A stretch of 64,000 nucleotides of DNA from Vibrio fortis. Its GTDB lineage: Bacteria > Pseudomonadota > Gammaproteobacteria > Enterobacterales > Vibrionaceae. The stretch covers positions 124,001 to 188,000 of the forward strand of contig NZ_AP025487.1 of the NCBI RefSeq assembly GCF_024347475.1. The letters run 5' to 3'. Below the pieces are notes generated by a model that was not told the DNA's origin, ran no database searches, and saw nothing but the letters and a program-made list of their open reading frames with translations. A program made the translations under genes and the position numbers. Shown one piece after another: positions 45,403 to 55,048 of the stretch (the stretch's first letter is position 1; each line of letters opens with the position of its first letter).

Positions 45403-46344
45403 CTACTGATGACAGCTTTGTGTGTAAGTAAAGTATTTTTGAGCAACTAGTAGAGAGATTAGCCTTTCTTTTTTTTGGTCTTTAAACTGTTCAACCCATT
45501 GACTTGCATTGCTAATTATATTCTTTGCTTCTTGTGGATTCGCAAGGTAATAATCCATCTTTTCATCCAGGTCAGAGAAATCATCTTGCACTTCTACGAA
45601 GTGAACACCTGCTTGTAGTTTTCCTTCCATAAACCAAGTCTCGTACACTAACTTCGGAGTAAAGCATAGTGAGTTTGATGACATAATCCATTTTAGGTTT
45701 GTCGCTACATCCATCCCTTCTAAGCTTAAAATAAACTTATATTCAAGTTGCTCTGAAATGGTCATAGGAGGTGTCACATAGCTGAGTTGCTCTGGATCTT
45801 TGTCTTGTGTATCAACTCGACCTACATTACATCGGTCATTATTAAAATGCTTAGAAAGCAAGGTTCTACGGTTTGGTCTAAATCCGGTGCCTCGCCAAAC
45901 TAATAGATCTTTTTTCTCTTCATAAGGCTTATCACCTTCGATGAAGAGGTAATGTCTAACAGCATTGAGTTTCAATAATACGGAATTGGTATTATTGCCT
46001 TCGATGGGACGGCTCTTTAGAAAACTAGGTTCATCAGGTACATCGGTCACGTCACCATTGACATACTTAAAGCGAGACTGCCGTGGAAAACACTTAATCA
46101 CTTTCAAAAGGTCAAAGTAATATGCGCTGCCACCCGTTTTTTTAAAATCTTTGACTTGAGTAGTATCTTGTTTAGACAGAGAACATTGAGAGTTTATCTT
46201 GCAGTAATAATCTACTCTTTCTTTTAATGAGTCTTCGGCGTATTTATATTTTTGACTCAGCAAAATATTTGCTGACAATCTAAAAAACAAAGAAGGCAAT
46301 ACAGCTAAGAAGCCATTGGATAAGTAGTACTTTAATTTTTTCAT
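45403..46344 (-). CDS. Glycosyltransferase family 90 (CAP10-like) LPS sugar transferase
   Basis: Resembles the GT90/CAP10 family of LPS and capsule glycosyltransferases: [20 protein letters not shown] in the middle and the hallmark C-terminal block [23 protein letters not shown], then [25 protein letters not shown]. 313 aa. The N-terminus is weakly hydrophobic, and the protein probably acts at the cytoplasmic face on core oligosaccharide. It is the last gene of the minus-strand glycosyltransferase operon and overlaps coaD by 4 nt. Donor and acceptor are unknown. Confidence 0.82.
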   Translation of the reverse strand: MKKLKYYLSNGFLAVLPSLFFRLSANILLSQKYKYAEDSLKERVDYYCKINSQCSLSKQDTTQVKDFKKTGGSAYYFDLLKVIKCFPRQSRFKYVNGDVTDVPDEPSFLKSRPIEGNNTNSVLLKLNAVRHYLFIEGDKPYEEKKDLLVWRGTGFRPNRRTLLSKHFNNDRCNVGRVDTQDKDPEQLSYVTPPMTISEQLEYKFILSLEGMDVATNLKWIMSSNSLCFTPKLVYETWFMEGKLQAGVHFVEVQDDFSDLDEKMDYYLANPQEAKNIISNASQWVEQFKDQKKERLISLLVAQKYFTYTQSCHQ

Positions 46345-46826
46345 GAGCCTTTAAGCTTAGTTAACATTGCATCACTGACAGGTTTAGGGACAAATGGAGT
46401 AATATCTCCGTCGTGTATCGCCACTTCTCTAACTATAGTCGATGAAAGAAAGGCAAACTCTTCTGCGGGTGTCAGAAATATACTTTCTAGCCCTGGCAGT
46501 AATTTGCGGTACATACTTGTCAGGCCAAACTCATACTCAAAGTCCATCGTTGTACGCAAACCTCGAATAAGAACGTTGGCCTTTTGCTCTTCAGCAAAAT
46601 CGACCAATAGTCCGTCAAAACCAACTACCGACACGTTATTTAAGTGTAGGCAAGATGCTCTGACTAAGTCTACTCGTTCTGCAAGAGTAAACATGGTTTT
46701 CTTTGAAGGGCTTGCAGCGACACCAATAATGACATGCTCGAACATGTAGGCCGTTCTTTCAATCAAATCTAAGTGACCATTCGTTAGCGGGTCAAAAGTG
46801 CCTGGGTAAATTACCGTCTTACTCAT
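46341..46826 (-). CDS. coaD: Phosphopantetheine adenylyltransferase CoaD
   Basis: Penultimate enzyme of coenzyme A synthesis, forming dephospho-CoA. The nucleotidyltransferase TxGH-type motif is in [19 protein letters not shown] and the second motif [11 protein letters not shown] is near residue 130; 161 aa. It overlaps its neighbours by 4 nt on both sides, so this essential gene is embedded in an LPS glycosyltransferase operon; kdtB-type linkage to waa genes is known in enterobacteria. Confidence 0.97.
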   Translation of the reverse strand: MSKTVIYPGTFDPLTNGHLDLIERTAYMFEHVIIGVAASPSKKTMFTLAERVDLVRASCLHLNNVSVVGFDGLLVDFAEEQKANVLIRGLRTTMDFEYEFGLTSMYRKLLPGLESIFLTPAEEFAFLSSTIVREVAIHDGDITPFVPKPVSDAMLTKLKGS

Positions 46827-47617
46827 GATTCTCTTTCCATAAATTGGTCAATACCGTTAGTGCAACGTGTTAGCTGAAGTTTAATGGTATTTTCAAGGAT
46901 TGCATCATTCTCGGGTAAAGAGCCACGAGAGTTCTCCACGTGATAAAGGTGGTAACCAACGCCAGCAAATTTTAGGTAAAGACGTGACTTGTTGGAGTTA
47001 AGCATGCGATGAACAAATTCGCTGTCTTCACGTCCCCAACCGACAAAATCTTGGTTGAAGCCATTCACCTCGATAACATCTTGTCGCCAAAACGCCATAT
47101 TACAGCCGCGAGTTGCCTTATCGTTGTTGCGTTCGTATGAGAACCAGTTCGATAGCAGTGAGTTTGTTATGCAGTTCTTACGGTTGCGGATCCCTTTGCT
47201 AAACACAGAAGGAACCAATTCGTTTTCCATAATTTCACGGCTACACGCTTCGTCAGTCAGAACTCGACCACCTTGAACAAACCAATTTGGTTTTGCCACG
47301 CGTTTGTGGGATTCAATAAAGGTTTGTGACAATACCATGTCGCCATCGATCATGATTAGGTAATCGCCTGATGCTTTGGTGATTGCACGGTTTCGACTCA
47401 TAGAAAGCTGGAAGCCATTGTCTTCATGCCAACTGTGTACCAGTGGAACCGGGAAACCTTCACGCATTTGGTCAATCATTGCTTTGGTATCTTCACGAGA
47501 ACCATCATCTGCCACAATAACTTCATCAGGCAAAACGGTTTGGCGCTTTACACTTTCTAACACGGATTTTAAGGCTTCTTTCCAGTTATAAGTGGTAATA
47601 ATTAAAGTTGTTTTCAT
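46823..47617 (-). CDS. Glycosyltransferase family 2 (galactosyltransferase-type C-domain)
   Basis: GT-A glycosyltransferase probably acting in LPS core synthesis. The N-terminus [20 protein letters not shown] with [10 protein letters not shown], and a DGD metal motif (MIDGDMVLS) near residue 95, define GT2. The C-terminal [15 protein letters not shown] is the Glyco_transf_7C-like block. At 264 aa it is complete. It overlaps coaD and the WaaE-like gene by 4 nt each. The sugar specificity is not predictable. Confidence 0.86.
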   Translation of the reverse strand: MKTTLIITTYNWKEALKSVLESVKRQTVLPDEVIVADDGSREDTKAMIDQMREGFPVPLVHSWHEDNGFQLSMSRNRAITKASGDYLIMIDGDMVLSQTFIESHKRVAKPNWFVQGGRVLTDEACSREIMENELVPSVFSKGIRNRKNCITNSLLSNWFSYERNNDKATRGCNMAFWRQDVIEVNGFNQDFVGWGREDSEFVHRMLNSNKSRLYLKFAGVGYHLYHVENSRGSLPENDAILENTIKLQLTRCTNGIDQFMERES

Positions 47618-48402
47618 TGTTTTTTCGCCTGTTCGCGTAAGTATAAGTCGATGTATTTAACGAAGGTAGAATGCATGCTTAACCACGCAAGGATGAAGCC
47701 ATGCTTACCATCAAGAAAACCACGCTTAAGAATGTACATCTTCAAAAAGCTGGCTAATGCATGGGTGATTGCCGTGCTGAGACTGGATTTTTTCCTGCCT
47801 TCTCGCTCGTCTGTCCAAGCTTTTAGGTAACCTGTGGTTTTGTTGATGTAATGATGGAGGTGTTCGTACGTATAGTGGTGTAATCTGCCATCCAGTTTCT
47901 TGATTGCAAAGCCTTTATCTTCGACTTTTTCATGCACTAAAGCATCATTGTAGTGGGTGTAACTGGTGCGGTAGAGACGAACGATCCAATCTGGTGACCA
48001 TCCTGAGTGATAGATAAACTTACCAAACGCGGCACTCAGACGATTCACTTTGTACAGTGTGTTTGGCTCGTCATTCTCAACGGCTTTTAAAATGCTTTCT
48101 TTCAGCTCTGGCGTGACTTGTTCGTCGGCATCCAACCAAAGCACATAATCTGCAGTGACGTATTGCTGAGCAAGTTGGCGCTGTTTGCCAAATCCTGGCC
48201 ACTCCAAGTTGGTGTAAAATTTGTCGGTATATTGTCTGGCGATTGCTTCAGTGCGATCAGTACTGCCTGAATCAAGTAGGACAATCTCATCAGCCCAATC
48301 TTTCACTGTGTCTAGACAAGCTTGTAGGTGCTTCTCTTCATTTTTCACGATTAAGGCAACGGCTAAAGTGGGTTTAGACAAGTTGGTTTCCTTCTTAAAC
48401 AA
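47614..48402 (-). CDS. waaE: WaaE/KdtX-like LPS core glycosyltransferase (GT2)
   Basis: Family 2 glycosyltransferase of the WaaE (KdtX) type, which in enterobacteria adds a beta-1,4-glucose to heptose I of the inner core. [37 protein letters not shown] and the metal motif [13 protein letters not shown] are visible; 262 aa, ending in a basic segment. It lies 18 nt after the upstream GT9 gene. The exact linkage in this organism is inference; I am fairly sure of the subfamily. Confidence 0.84.
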   Translation of the reverse strand: MFKKETNLSKPTLAVALIVKNEEKHLQACLDTVKDWADEIVLLDSGSTDRTEAIARQYTDKFYTNLEWPGFGKQRQLAQQYVTADYVLWLDADEQVTPELKESILKAVENDEPNTLYKVNRLSAAFGKFIYHSGWSPDWIVRLYRTSYTHYNDALVHEKVEDKGFAIKKLDGRLHHYTYEHLHHYINKTTGYLKAWTDEREGRKKSSLSTAITHALASFLKMYILKRGFLDGKHGFILAWLSMHSTFVKYIDLYLREQAKKQ

Positions 48403-48420
48403 TCTTATATTAGGGGGAGT

Positions 48421-49527
48421 TTACTGATATTGGGGATACAAATCTTCTATGACTTGATCAAACATAACCATGACACGATCACTCGTGATACGGTTCATCG
48501 CTTTTTCATCTTTTGCTCGCGTTCGCCAGCTTAGCTCTTGGCTGGTTTTTCCAGTCTCTGCAAAAATGGTCTCTTCATACACTGAAACGGCGTATTTCAA
48601 ATAATTATAAGGACCAACACGGATAGGGTTATGATGAGCATACAAGCCAATAATCGGGGTTTGCATTGCACTTGCCATATGAGCAGGACCAGTATCTGGT
48701 GCAATCACCATCTCAACCTTATCAATCAGTGCCAGCATTTGCATGATGGAGCTTTCTCCAACCAAGTTTAAGCAAGGTTCTGTAAGTAAAGATTGAATGC
48801 GTTCAGCTAAGTCGACTTCTACTTTCGCTGGGCTACCCGCTAAGATGACATTCCAGCCTTTCTCTCGAGCGTGGTTGATAACATCAACATAACCTTCTGC
48901 ATTCCAGTTCTTATAAGCTTTGCTTGCCCCCGGGACCAACAATAGATTCGGCTTATCAGCTTGGCGCTGAGTTTTCGAGAGTTTAGTTTCTGAGATCTTA
49001 GTTTCTGAGATCTTAGTTTCTGCCCAGTGAGCATCTTGCTCTGAGTACGACAGTGACCAAGTAAGTTTTGACTGAGGCACACCAATTTGATGGGCAAACG
49101 CCATTAAACCATCCGCAACATGCAAAGAGCTTGGTGAAGGAACTTTGACGTTGGTGAACAAAGTTTGAAAGTCTTGGCTACGGTCAGAAGAGAATCCAAG
49201 TTTGTACTTCGCTTTAATTCCGAGTGTTGCAAAACTTGCTCTGAGTGCATATTGCATATGCAGTAATGCATCAAACTCACGGCCTCTTAATTGTTTCCAA
49301 AGCGTGTTATACCCTTCAAATCCAGCATTCTTATCGAAGATGAGAACCTCTATTCCTTCGATAGCAGCAAGTAATTGAGCTTCAAGCTTCCCCGTGATCC
49401 AAGTGATCTTAGTCTGTGGCCAGTGAGCTTGAATTGCTTGAACGGTGGCGATGGTATTACATACGTCACCAATTGCAGATAATCTTAAAATACATAGTGA
49501 TTTAGGGGCAGGTTCAAACAATAGCAT
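48421..49527 (-). CDS. Glycosyltransferase family 9 (heptosyltransferase-type)
   Basis: GT-B heptosyltransferase-like protein of 368 aa. The N-terminal LRLSAIGDVCNTIATVQAIQ and the C-terminal donor-site block MVIAPDTGPAHMASAMQTPIIGLY are diagnostic. It could be WaaC (heptosyltransferase I) or a third heptosyltransferase; WaaF is encoded separately at 52764-53819. The linker between the two Rossmann domains contains an in-frame 15-bp tandem repeat (48976-49020) encoding ETK(I/L)S units. It is first in the operon GT9-waaE-GT2-coaD-GT90 and divergent from kdkA. Confidence 0.88.
   Translation of the reverse strand: MLLFEPAPKSLCILRLSAIGDVCNTIATVQAIQAHWPQTKITWITGKLEAQLLAAIEGIEVLIFDKNAGFEGYNTLWKQLRGREFDALLHMQYALRASFATLGIKAKYKLGFSSDRSQDFQTLFTNVKVPSPSSLHVADGLMAFAHQIGVPQSKLTWSLSYSEQDAHWAETKISETKISETKLSKTQRQADKPNLLLVPGASKAYKNWNAEGYVDVINHAREKGWNVILAGSPAKVEVDLAERIQSLLTEPCLNLVGESSIMQMLALIDKVEMVIAPDTGPAHMASAMQTPIIGLYAHHNPIRVGPYNYLKYAVSVYEETIFAETGKTSQELSWRTRAKDEKAMNRITSDRVMVMFDQVIEDLYPQYQ
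48976..49020. repeat. In-frame 15-bp tandem repeat in the GT9 gene
   Basis: Two identical copies of TGAGATCTTAGTTTC (48991-49005, 49006-49020) are preceded by a diverged copy at 48976-48990. The unit is divisible by three, so copy changes would lengthen the interdomain linker without frameshift. Confidence 0.85.
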
Positions 49528-49622
49528 TAGGGGAACTCTATCAAATTGGTTAATAAGAATTATGCAGTTGGGCTAGTGGAATGTAAAATAAAACTAGGTT
49601 ATTAAGTAGGTAGATAGACAGG

Positions 49623-50315
49623 ATGCAAACGCTTAACTTTGACGATCAGGTGATCTGGTTTGATGAATTACTAATTTCAGCAGAGCAGGTAAAGTATGCC
49701 TTTGATGCCGAGTACTGGCAGCAGCAAGATAGGATAATCGGAAGTGCGACTGGTCGTGGCACAACTTGGTTTGTTGAATTAGACACTATTCAAGCAGCAC
49801 TGCGTCATTATCGCCGTGGTGGACTATTTGGTAAATTAGTCGAAGATAGCTACTTTTACTTTGGTGATAAGAAAACCCGAAGTTATCAAGAGTTTGAACT
49901 CTTGAAAGTGCTCCAGCAGTCAGGTGTGAATGTGCCGAAGCCGATTGCTGCTAGAGTAGTGAAAAGTAGTCTTACCTATAAAGCTGACCTTTTGAGTGAA
50001 AAAATCCCTAACGCTAGAGACTTAGTGACAATCTTACAGGATGGCCCTCTTTCTCAAGATGTTTGTAAAAAAATCGGTGCCGAAATACGTAAGATGCATG
50101 CGTCACAAGTTAATCATACCGATTTGAATATTCATAACATTCTAATAGATGATAAGGGTGAGGTTTGGATCATTGATTTTGATAAATGCTTCCAGCAAAA
50201 GGGTAACGACTGGAAGCAAGGTAATTGGAATAGACTAAAAAGATCGTTTGACAAAGAAAAAGCTAAGCTGAATATTCACTGGGATGATTCAAATTGGGAT
50301 TGGTTGATAGCTTAA
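49623..50315 (+). CDS. kdkA: 3-deoxy-D-manno-octulosonic acid (Kdo) kinase KdkA
   Basis: Phosphorylates Kdo at position 4 on lipid A-Kdo in bacteria with a single Kdo (Haemophilus, Vibrio). The protein has a kinase-like fold: the catalytic loop HTDLNIHNILID and the metal motif IIDFDKC near residues 165-190; 230 aa. It is the only plus-strand gene in the waa region, and its stop overlaps that of the convergent tagD-like gene by 4 nt. It implies a mono-Kdo, phosphorylated inner core. Confidence 0.93.
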   Translation: MQTLNFDDQVIWFDELLISAEQVKYAFDAEYWQQQDRIIGSATGRGTTWFVELDTIQAALRHYRRGGLFGKLVEDSYFYFGDKKTRSYQEFELLKVLQQSGVNVPKPIAARVVKSSLTYKADLLSEKIPNARDLVTILQDGPLSQDVCKKIGAEIRKMHASQVNHTDLNIHNILIDDKGEVWIIDFDKCFQQKGNDWKQGNWNRLKRSFDKEKAKLNIHWDDSNWDWLIA

Positions 50316-50707
50316 ATTTTCTTTGTAATTTCTATGATCTCAGTAGTAGAAATAGATGGAGTCCGAGGGAAGTAAACAACCTCACATATGTCACTAAACT
50401 CATCAAATTTACCCTTCCAATCGTCACCCATCGCTAATATGTCAGCTTTGAAAAATTCGATATACTCTCGTTTTTTTTCTAGAGAGTGTTCTACAAAAAC
50501 TTCATCTACGAATTTCAAAGATTGGATGATTTTTACTCTGCTTTCTTGGTCATAAATCGGGTTACGATTTTTTTTTGAAAAGTTTAGCTCGTCGCTAGAC
50601 ACACCAACAATCAAAGTGTCCCCTAAACTAGCACATCTCTCGAGTATGTTTATATGGCCAATATGGAAGACATCAAATGTTCCAAAGGTGATAATTCGCT
50701 TAGACAT
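50312..50707 (-). CDS. TagD-like glycerol-3-phosphate cytidylyltransferase
   Basis: Cytidylyltransferase of the TagD/GCT type, forming CDP-glycerol from glycerol 3-phosphate and CTP. The HxGH motif is in FGTFDVFHIGHINILERC and the C-terminal signature RTPSISTTEII is present; 131 aa, the TagD length. Other substrates of this family (such as ethanolamine phosphate or sugar phosphates) cannot be excluded. It overlaps licD by 8 nt and is last in the waa operon. With LicD it suggests transfer of a CDP-activated phospho-alcohol to LPS. Confidence 0.82.
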   Translation of the reverse strand: MSKRIITFGTFDVFHIGHINILERCASLGDTLIVGVSSDELNFSKKNRNPIYDQESRVKIIQSLKFVDEVFVEHSLEKKREYIEFFKADILAMGDDWKGKFDEFSDICEVVYFPRTPSISTTEIIEITKKI

Positions 50708-51503
50708 CGTGACTTTCCTTGCTTAGGTTAAAAGAAACTTCTATTGGGTTATGGCAAATTCTATCTTTCTCTTCTGGGATTTTCATATAGTCCCCGTACT
50801 TATTTTTAAGATACTTTTCAATATTTTTGGGGCATGCAACTTTCATATCTTCAAACGGTAAGTACTGTAAAGGATAGAGGTCATCAATGTGTATGGCATC
50901 TTTAAATGGTGCATTACCTAAGATACCAGTTTTCCTACCATTGTACATTCGATGTGCACTGTCTATTGCTTGGTACTGATGATTGGAAGACTTGAAACCA
51001 TACATGAACTTATAAAAAAAGGTTTTTATAAGCTTAGCTAAGTTTTTCTTTCTTTCTCGAGTAATTAAGCACCGTCTAAACTTACGAGCAGAATGGTCAA
51101 TACATTTCTTCTGAGTTGTTGCATCTTCCAGGACTTCATCCCATGGAAACACATCAATAAAGATGCCATGATTAATGTTAAAGTCACTCATTCTTTCTTC
51201 AACAAATAATGTATTTTTGTCCCTAACTTTTGTTATGTATAGAGAATACTCTTTCTCAGTATGATAGTTCTGTATAAACAGGTTATCTGGAAGTTTATCT
51301 TGTAGCGTTAGAAACTTATCATAATCCTTACGTGGCATGCCGATATCGATATCATCATCCCAAGGGATAAAACCTTTGTGTCTTACTGCCCCTAATGCGG
51401 TACCCCCTATGGCAAAATAGGTTAAGTTTTCGTCTTCAAACAATTGAATGACTTGCTTTAATATCTTTATTTGATGTAACTGCAATTCACGAGTTTGGTT
51501 CAT
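50700..51503 (-). CDS. LicD family phospho-substituent transferase
   Basis: Nucleotidyltransferase-fold protein of the LicD/FKRP family, which transfers a phospho-alcohol (phosphocholine, ribitol- or glycerol-phosphate) from a CDP donor to a glycan. The signature GGTALGAVRHKGFIPWDDDIDIGMPRKDY with the DxD metal site lies at about residues 33-61; 267 aa. No licA/licC choline genes are nearby, but the next gene encodes a TagD-like enzyme, so CDP-glycerol is the likeliest donor (inference). Its start overlaps the waaA 3' end by 17 nt. The region is AT-rich. Confidence 0.84.
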   Translation of the reverse strand: MNQTRELQLHQIKILKQVIQLFEDENLTYFAIGGTALGAVRHKGFIPWDDDIDIGMPRKDYDKFLTLQDKLPDNLFIQNYHTEKEYSLYITKVRDKNTLFVEERMSDFNINHGIFIDVFPWDEVLEDATTQKKCIDHSARKFRRCLITRERKKNLAKLIKTFFYKFMYGFKSSNHQYQAIDSAHRMYNGRKTGILGNAPFKDAIHIDDLYPLQYLPFEDMKVACPKNIEKYLKNKYGDYMKIPEEKDRICHNPIEVSFNLSKESHDV

Positions 51504-52770
51504 AATCTTTCTCTAGGCTATTAATGGTTTTTGCAATGGCCCCTTGATTACTCATTACAAAGTTGAAGGCTTGCTCACCAGACTTAGCAAGTTCGTATGG
51601 ATTTTGAAAAAGCGTAATCAGTGAATGTGGTATATCTGAACTTTGGGATACTACTTTCACTCCTCCGCATGATGACAAGCTATCGGTAATATCAGAGAAA
51701 TTATAGTAGCTAGGGCCTATGATCGAAGGTTTGCCCAAAATAGCGGGCTCTAGTAAATTATGACCGCCGACTTTATTCCCAATTAAGCTGCCACCCATGA
51801 AACAAATGTCGGAAGCGCCAATGAGCGTTAACATTTCTCCCATTGTATCACCAAGATAAATTTGTATATCTGATGTTATGCTATGTGTTGATGTTCGTTT
51901 CATTACATTGAATGAGGAGTGTTTACATAACTGATACACATCTTCAAAGCGTTCAGGGTGCCTCGGAACTAGAATAAGTACGGCGGTTGGATATGTACGT
52001 AACAACTCACGATGTACTTTTAATATTTGCTCATCTTCACCCTCATGAGTGCTTGCAGCTATCCAGGTAGGTCGGTCATAGCCAATTGATTCTTTTAGCT
52101 TATCTGCTTCATCTATTTCATTATCAGGTACTTTAATATCAAACTTGATTGATCCAGTTACTTCTAGCTTTTTTTCGGCTACGCCAAGTTGCTTAAAACG
52201 CATTGCGTCAGCTTCAGTCTGACAAAGCACATTTGATAGCTTGGAGTGCATGAGATTAAACAGCGGTTGTACTTTAGCGTAGTTTGCGCATGATTTATCT
52301 GAGAGACGAGCATTGACTATGGTAATTGGGACTTCAGCTTTATTGACAAGGTTTAGCGTATTTGGCCAAAGTTCTGTTTCGATAATCAGCATTTTTTGAG
52401 GATTTACCGCAGCTAGAAATCCCTTCACAGCGAAGCTGAAATCAATAGGCATATAGCGGTGCTCTACTAGGTCACCTAGTTTGGCAATTTGTTCGGCACC
52501 AGTGCTCGTAGTTGTTGTAACAAGAATCGGTTGTGCCGGTGATTGTTTTTTCAGCTCTTTAATAAGGGGGATTGCCGCAATGCTTTCACCAACTGAAACC
52601 GCATGGATCCATATTGGACGCTGTTTTGAATTGAGTTTTGGTGTTAATCCAAAGTGTTCTTTCCAACGAGACCCAAATCTGGGCTTGTTAGGTTTGCTCT
52701 TATACAAACCAAACAACAAAAATGGAGCAGCTAGCGCTAAAACTAGTGTATAAAAAGATCGGATTAGCAT
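51487..52770 (-). CDS. waaA: Kdo transferase WaaA (KdtA)
   Basis: Membrane-associated GT30 enzyme that adds Kdo from CMP-Kdo to lipid IVA. An N-terminal anchor (SFYTLVLALAAPFLLFGLY) is followed by the family blocks PIWIHAVSVGESIAAIPLI and WAASTHEGEDEQIL, and MGGSLIGNKVGGHNLLEPAILGKP in the C-terminal domain. At 427 aa it is complete. The presence of kdkA suggests it is monofunctional (one Kdo). It overlaps waaF by 7 nt. Confidence 0.95.
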   Translation of the reverse strand: MLIRSFYTLVLALAAPFLLFGLYKSKPNKPRFGSRWKEHFGLTPKLNSKQRPIWIHAVSVGESIAAIPLIKELKKQSPAQPILVTTTTSTGAEQIAKLGDLVEHRYMPIDFSFAVKGFLAAVNPQKMLIIETELWPNTLNLVNKAEVPITIVNARLSDKSCANYAKVQPLFNLMHSKLSNVLCQTEADAMRFKQLGVAEKKLEVTGSIKFDIKVPDNEIDEADKLKESIGYDRPTWIAASTHEGEDEQILKVHRELLRTYPTAVLILVPRHPERFEDVYQLCKHSSFNVMKRTSTHSITSDIQIYLGDTMGEMLTLIGASDICFMGGSLIGNKVGGHNLLEPAILGKPSIIGPSYYNFSDITDSLSSCGGVKVVSQSSDIPHSLITLFQNPYELAKSGEQAFNFVMSNQGAIAKTINSLEKDYEPNS

Positions 52771-53819
52771 GGGGTAACCGATATTGCTTCAAGTTTTTGG
52801 ATACTATTGAGTACTTGTTTAGGGGATAACTTTGTTAAGCATTTTAGATGACTGAATTCACACTCACGCTTAAAGCATGGTCGGCAGTCAATATCTGTAT
52901 GTACGATCTCAACTTTTTGAGCGAGAGGAGGGGTGTACTTTGGTGAAGTGGAACCATAAACAGCTACAACATTACAACCGACAGCTGCAGCGACATGCAT
53001 TAGCCCTGAGTCATTGGCAACGACAGTTTTACATGCTGCGAGCAAATCTACAGCTTCGATTAAAGTTGTTTGCCCCGCTAGAACATGTATTTGCTGTTGA
53101 TTTTCTTGCGGTACGAGAGCTCTAATATTGTTACAAGTATCGATATCTTTTTGTGAACCAAAAAGCCAAACTTGATTACCTGCTTTTGCCATTGTCGTTG
53201 CAACTTCTGCATAATGTTTTTCAGGCCATTTTTTTGCTGGCCCGAACTCTGCGCCTGGACATAAGCCGAGTACAGTTGCATTTGTTGTTAAACCAAATTT
53301 GGCAATTGTTGTGCTTTGGATTTTTTCATCAACGAACAAATTTGGTCGAGGTAAAGAATCCAATCCTCCAAGGGAGGTTGAATCAACCATATCCGAATTT
53401 GGATATGCTAATGCGACATACCTTTCAACCATGTATTGAAAAGACTTCATGTTTGGGCGCAAGTCATTCAATAGCCCGTAACGCATTTCCCCTTTCCATC
53501 CAATTCGAACAGGAATGTCTGCAAACCAAGGTATTAGAGCTGACTTAGCTGATTTAGGCAGTATGTACGCGTGGTCGTAGTGTTTTTCTTTTAAGCTTTT
53601 ACCAATGGCTCTGCGTCCGAGCAGATTAAACTCGCCATGACCGATAGGCATATCGATGGCCTGATTGACCTCTGGCATCCGTTCTAAGATAGGTTTGCAC
53701 CAAGCCGGAGCTATGACATCTATTTGGCTATCTGGATAGATCTCTTTTAGAACAGTATAGAGAGATTGAGACATTACCATATCTCCAACCCACGATGGGC
53801 CGATAATCAATATGTTCAT
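52764..53819 (-). CDS. waaF: ADP-heptose:LPS heptosyltransferase II WaaF
   Basis: GT9 enzyme adding the second heptose of the inner core. The protein begins MNILIIGPSWVGDMVMSQSLY and contains LCPGAEFGPAKKWPEKHYAEVA, a WaaF-specific block, and VANDSGLMHVAAAVGCNVVAVYGSTSP. A C-terminal cluster CRPCFKRECEFSHLKCL is typical too. 351 aa. Its start codon shares bases with the waaL stop. Confidence 0.95.
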   Translation of the reverse strand: MNILIIGPSWVGDMVMSQSLYTVLKEIYPDSQIDVIAPAWCKPILERMPEVNQAIDMPIGHGEFNLLGRRAIGKSLKEKHYDHAYILPKSAKSALIPWFADIPVRIGWKGEMRYGLLNDLRPNMKSFQYMVERYVALAYPNSDMVDSTSLGGLDSLPRPNLFVDEKIQSTTIAKFGLTTNATVLGLCPGAEFGPAKKWPEKHYAEVATTMAKAGNQVWLFGSQKDIDTCNNIRALVPQENQQQIHVLAGQTTLIEAVDLLAACKTVVANDSGLMHVAAAVGCNVVAVYGSTSPKYTPPLAQKVEIVHTDIDCRPCFKRECEFSHLKCLTKLSPKQVLNSIQKLEAISVTPC

Positions 53820-55048
53820 CAGTCAGTGTCCTTCGTAGTGATATTTGGACTAAATGACATGCCAACAAAAATAGCTACTCCAAATGAATAAAATATAATC
53901 CCTGAGTGATGAGCTAAATAATGTTGTGTCATTGAAAAACCAATTACAGAAAGAATATGCACAATGCCCATTAGTGAGAGGTAATAAGTATTACTGTCTT
54001 TTGGTGAATTTCGATATTTTTTTGCAAGTAGTATTAGAGGAGTACCAAAGAATAAAAGTATTATGGTGACCCCGATTAGTCCTTTTGTTTGTAGTTCTTC
54101 AAAAAACTGGTTATGAGCTCTGTTGTAGTGTAGTACTACTTTATCAACTAACCCTTCCGAAACTTGAAGTTTCTTTGCCTCTTTGACCCCACTAAAACCT
54201 TGGCCGAAAATAGGTTTATCTATTCCAGAATATAGAGCCGACTTCCACATTTCTAGCCTAGCGCCTGATGAACCCCTTGCATCATTATGTTGATAGTTAT
54301 TTATCTCACTAACGGTAGATTCTATTCGCGATTGAATGCTCGTATATGAAAACGCGACAATGACAGAAACCATGATTATGGAGTACAGCTTAGCTCGTTT
54401 GGAAAACATCTTACGATGATGAACAATAAGGAACAACACAATAAATGGAAGTGGCAACCAAGCTCCTCTAGCTCCAGACAATAGAACAGCCGTAAAACCT
54501 AGTGCTATTGCTGCGATAGAAGTGATTTGCAACACCTTATCCCGATGTTGCATAGTGTATATAAATACCACTATAGATAATACGCTGAGAGCCGCAGCTA
54601 TACCACCCGCTTGTATAACCATATATCCATTATCGATTAATGCTCTTTCTCCAGTATCAAGGTATTGATATACAGAAATAACACCAGCAGATATCGCCCC
54701 AAAACAAATGGAGAACATTAGAACACGGATAGACGGCGGATAAGTGTAAGCTAGAGCCATAACACAAGAAGCCAGGACAACCCTACTAGGCATATCTAAA
54801 TTACTTGCATCACCTCCATAAAAAAGAAAAGATAGCAAAGTTACAATAAAGTAACCTAATAAAGAAATAGAAGATGCTCTGATATATTTTGACTTGAATG
54901 ATTTTATGGTTATTGGGATTGTTAATAATGCTAACATGGCTAATGGAATAGCGGCTAGCTTATAACTATCACCTGTCACAAGCAACAAAGTGAAAAAACA
55001 ACCAAATAAGAGTGAACTTAGGCTGTTTATATGTATAACTGATTTCAT
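53819..55048 (-). CDS. waaL: O-antigen ligase family protein (WaaL-like)
   Basis: Polytopic inner-membrane protein with about 11-12 hydrophobic segments, Wzy_C/WaaL superfamily. The large periplasmic loop contains GARGAWLPLPFIV and the conserved His-containing motif HYNRAHNQFFEELQTKGLIG near residues 285-305. 409 aa. Its place in the LPS core operon favours ligation of O-antigen to lipid A-core over polymerisation. It is notably AT-rich, as fast-evolving O-antigen genes often are. It shares its end base with waaF and lpxM neighbours. Confidence 0.87.
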   Translation of the reverse strand: MKSVIHINSLSSLLFGCFFTLLLVTGDSYKLAAIPLAMLALLTIPITIKSFKSKYIRASSISLLGYFIVTLLSFLFYGGDASNLDMPSRVVLASCVMALAYTYPPSIRVLMFSICFGAISAGVISVYQYLDTGERALIDNGYMVIQAGGIAAALSVLSIVVFIYTMQHRDKVLQITSIAAIALGFTAVLLSGARGAWLPLPFIVLFLIVHHRKMFSKRAKLYSIIMVSVIVAFSYTSIQSRIESTVSEINNYQHNDARGSSGARLEMWKSALYSGIDKPIFGQGFSGVKEAKKLQVSEGLVDKVVLHYNRAHNQFFEELQTKGLIGVTIILLFFGTPLILLAKKYRNSPKDSNTYYLSLMGIVHILSVIGFSMTQHYLAHHSGIIFYSFGVAIFVGMSFSPNITTKDTD

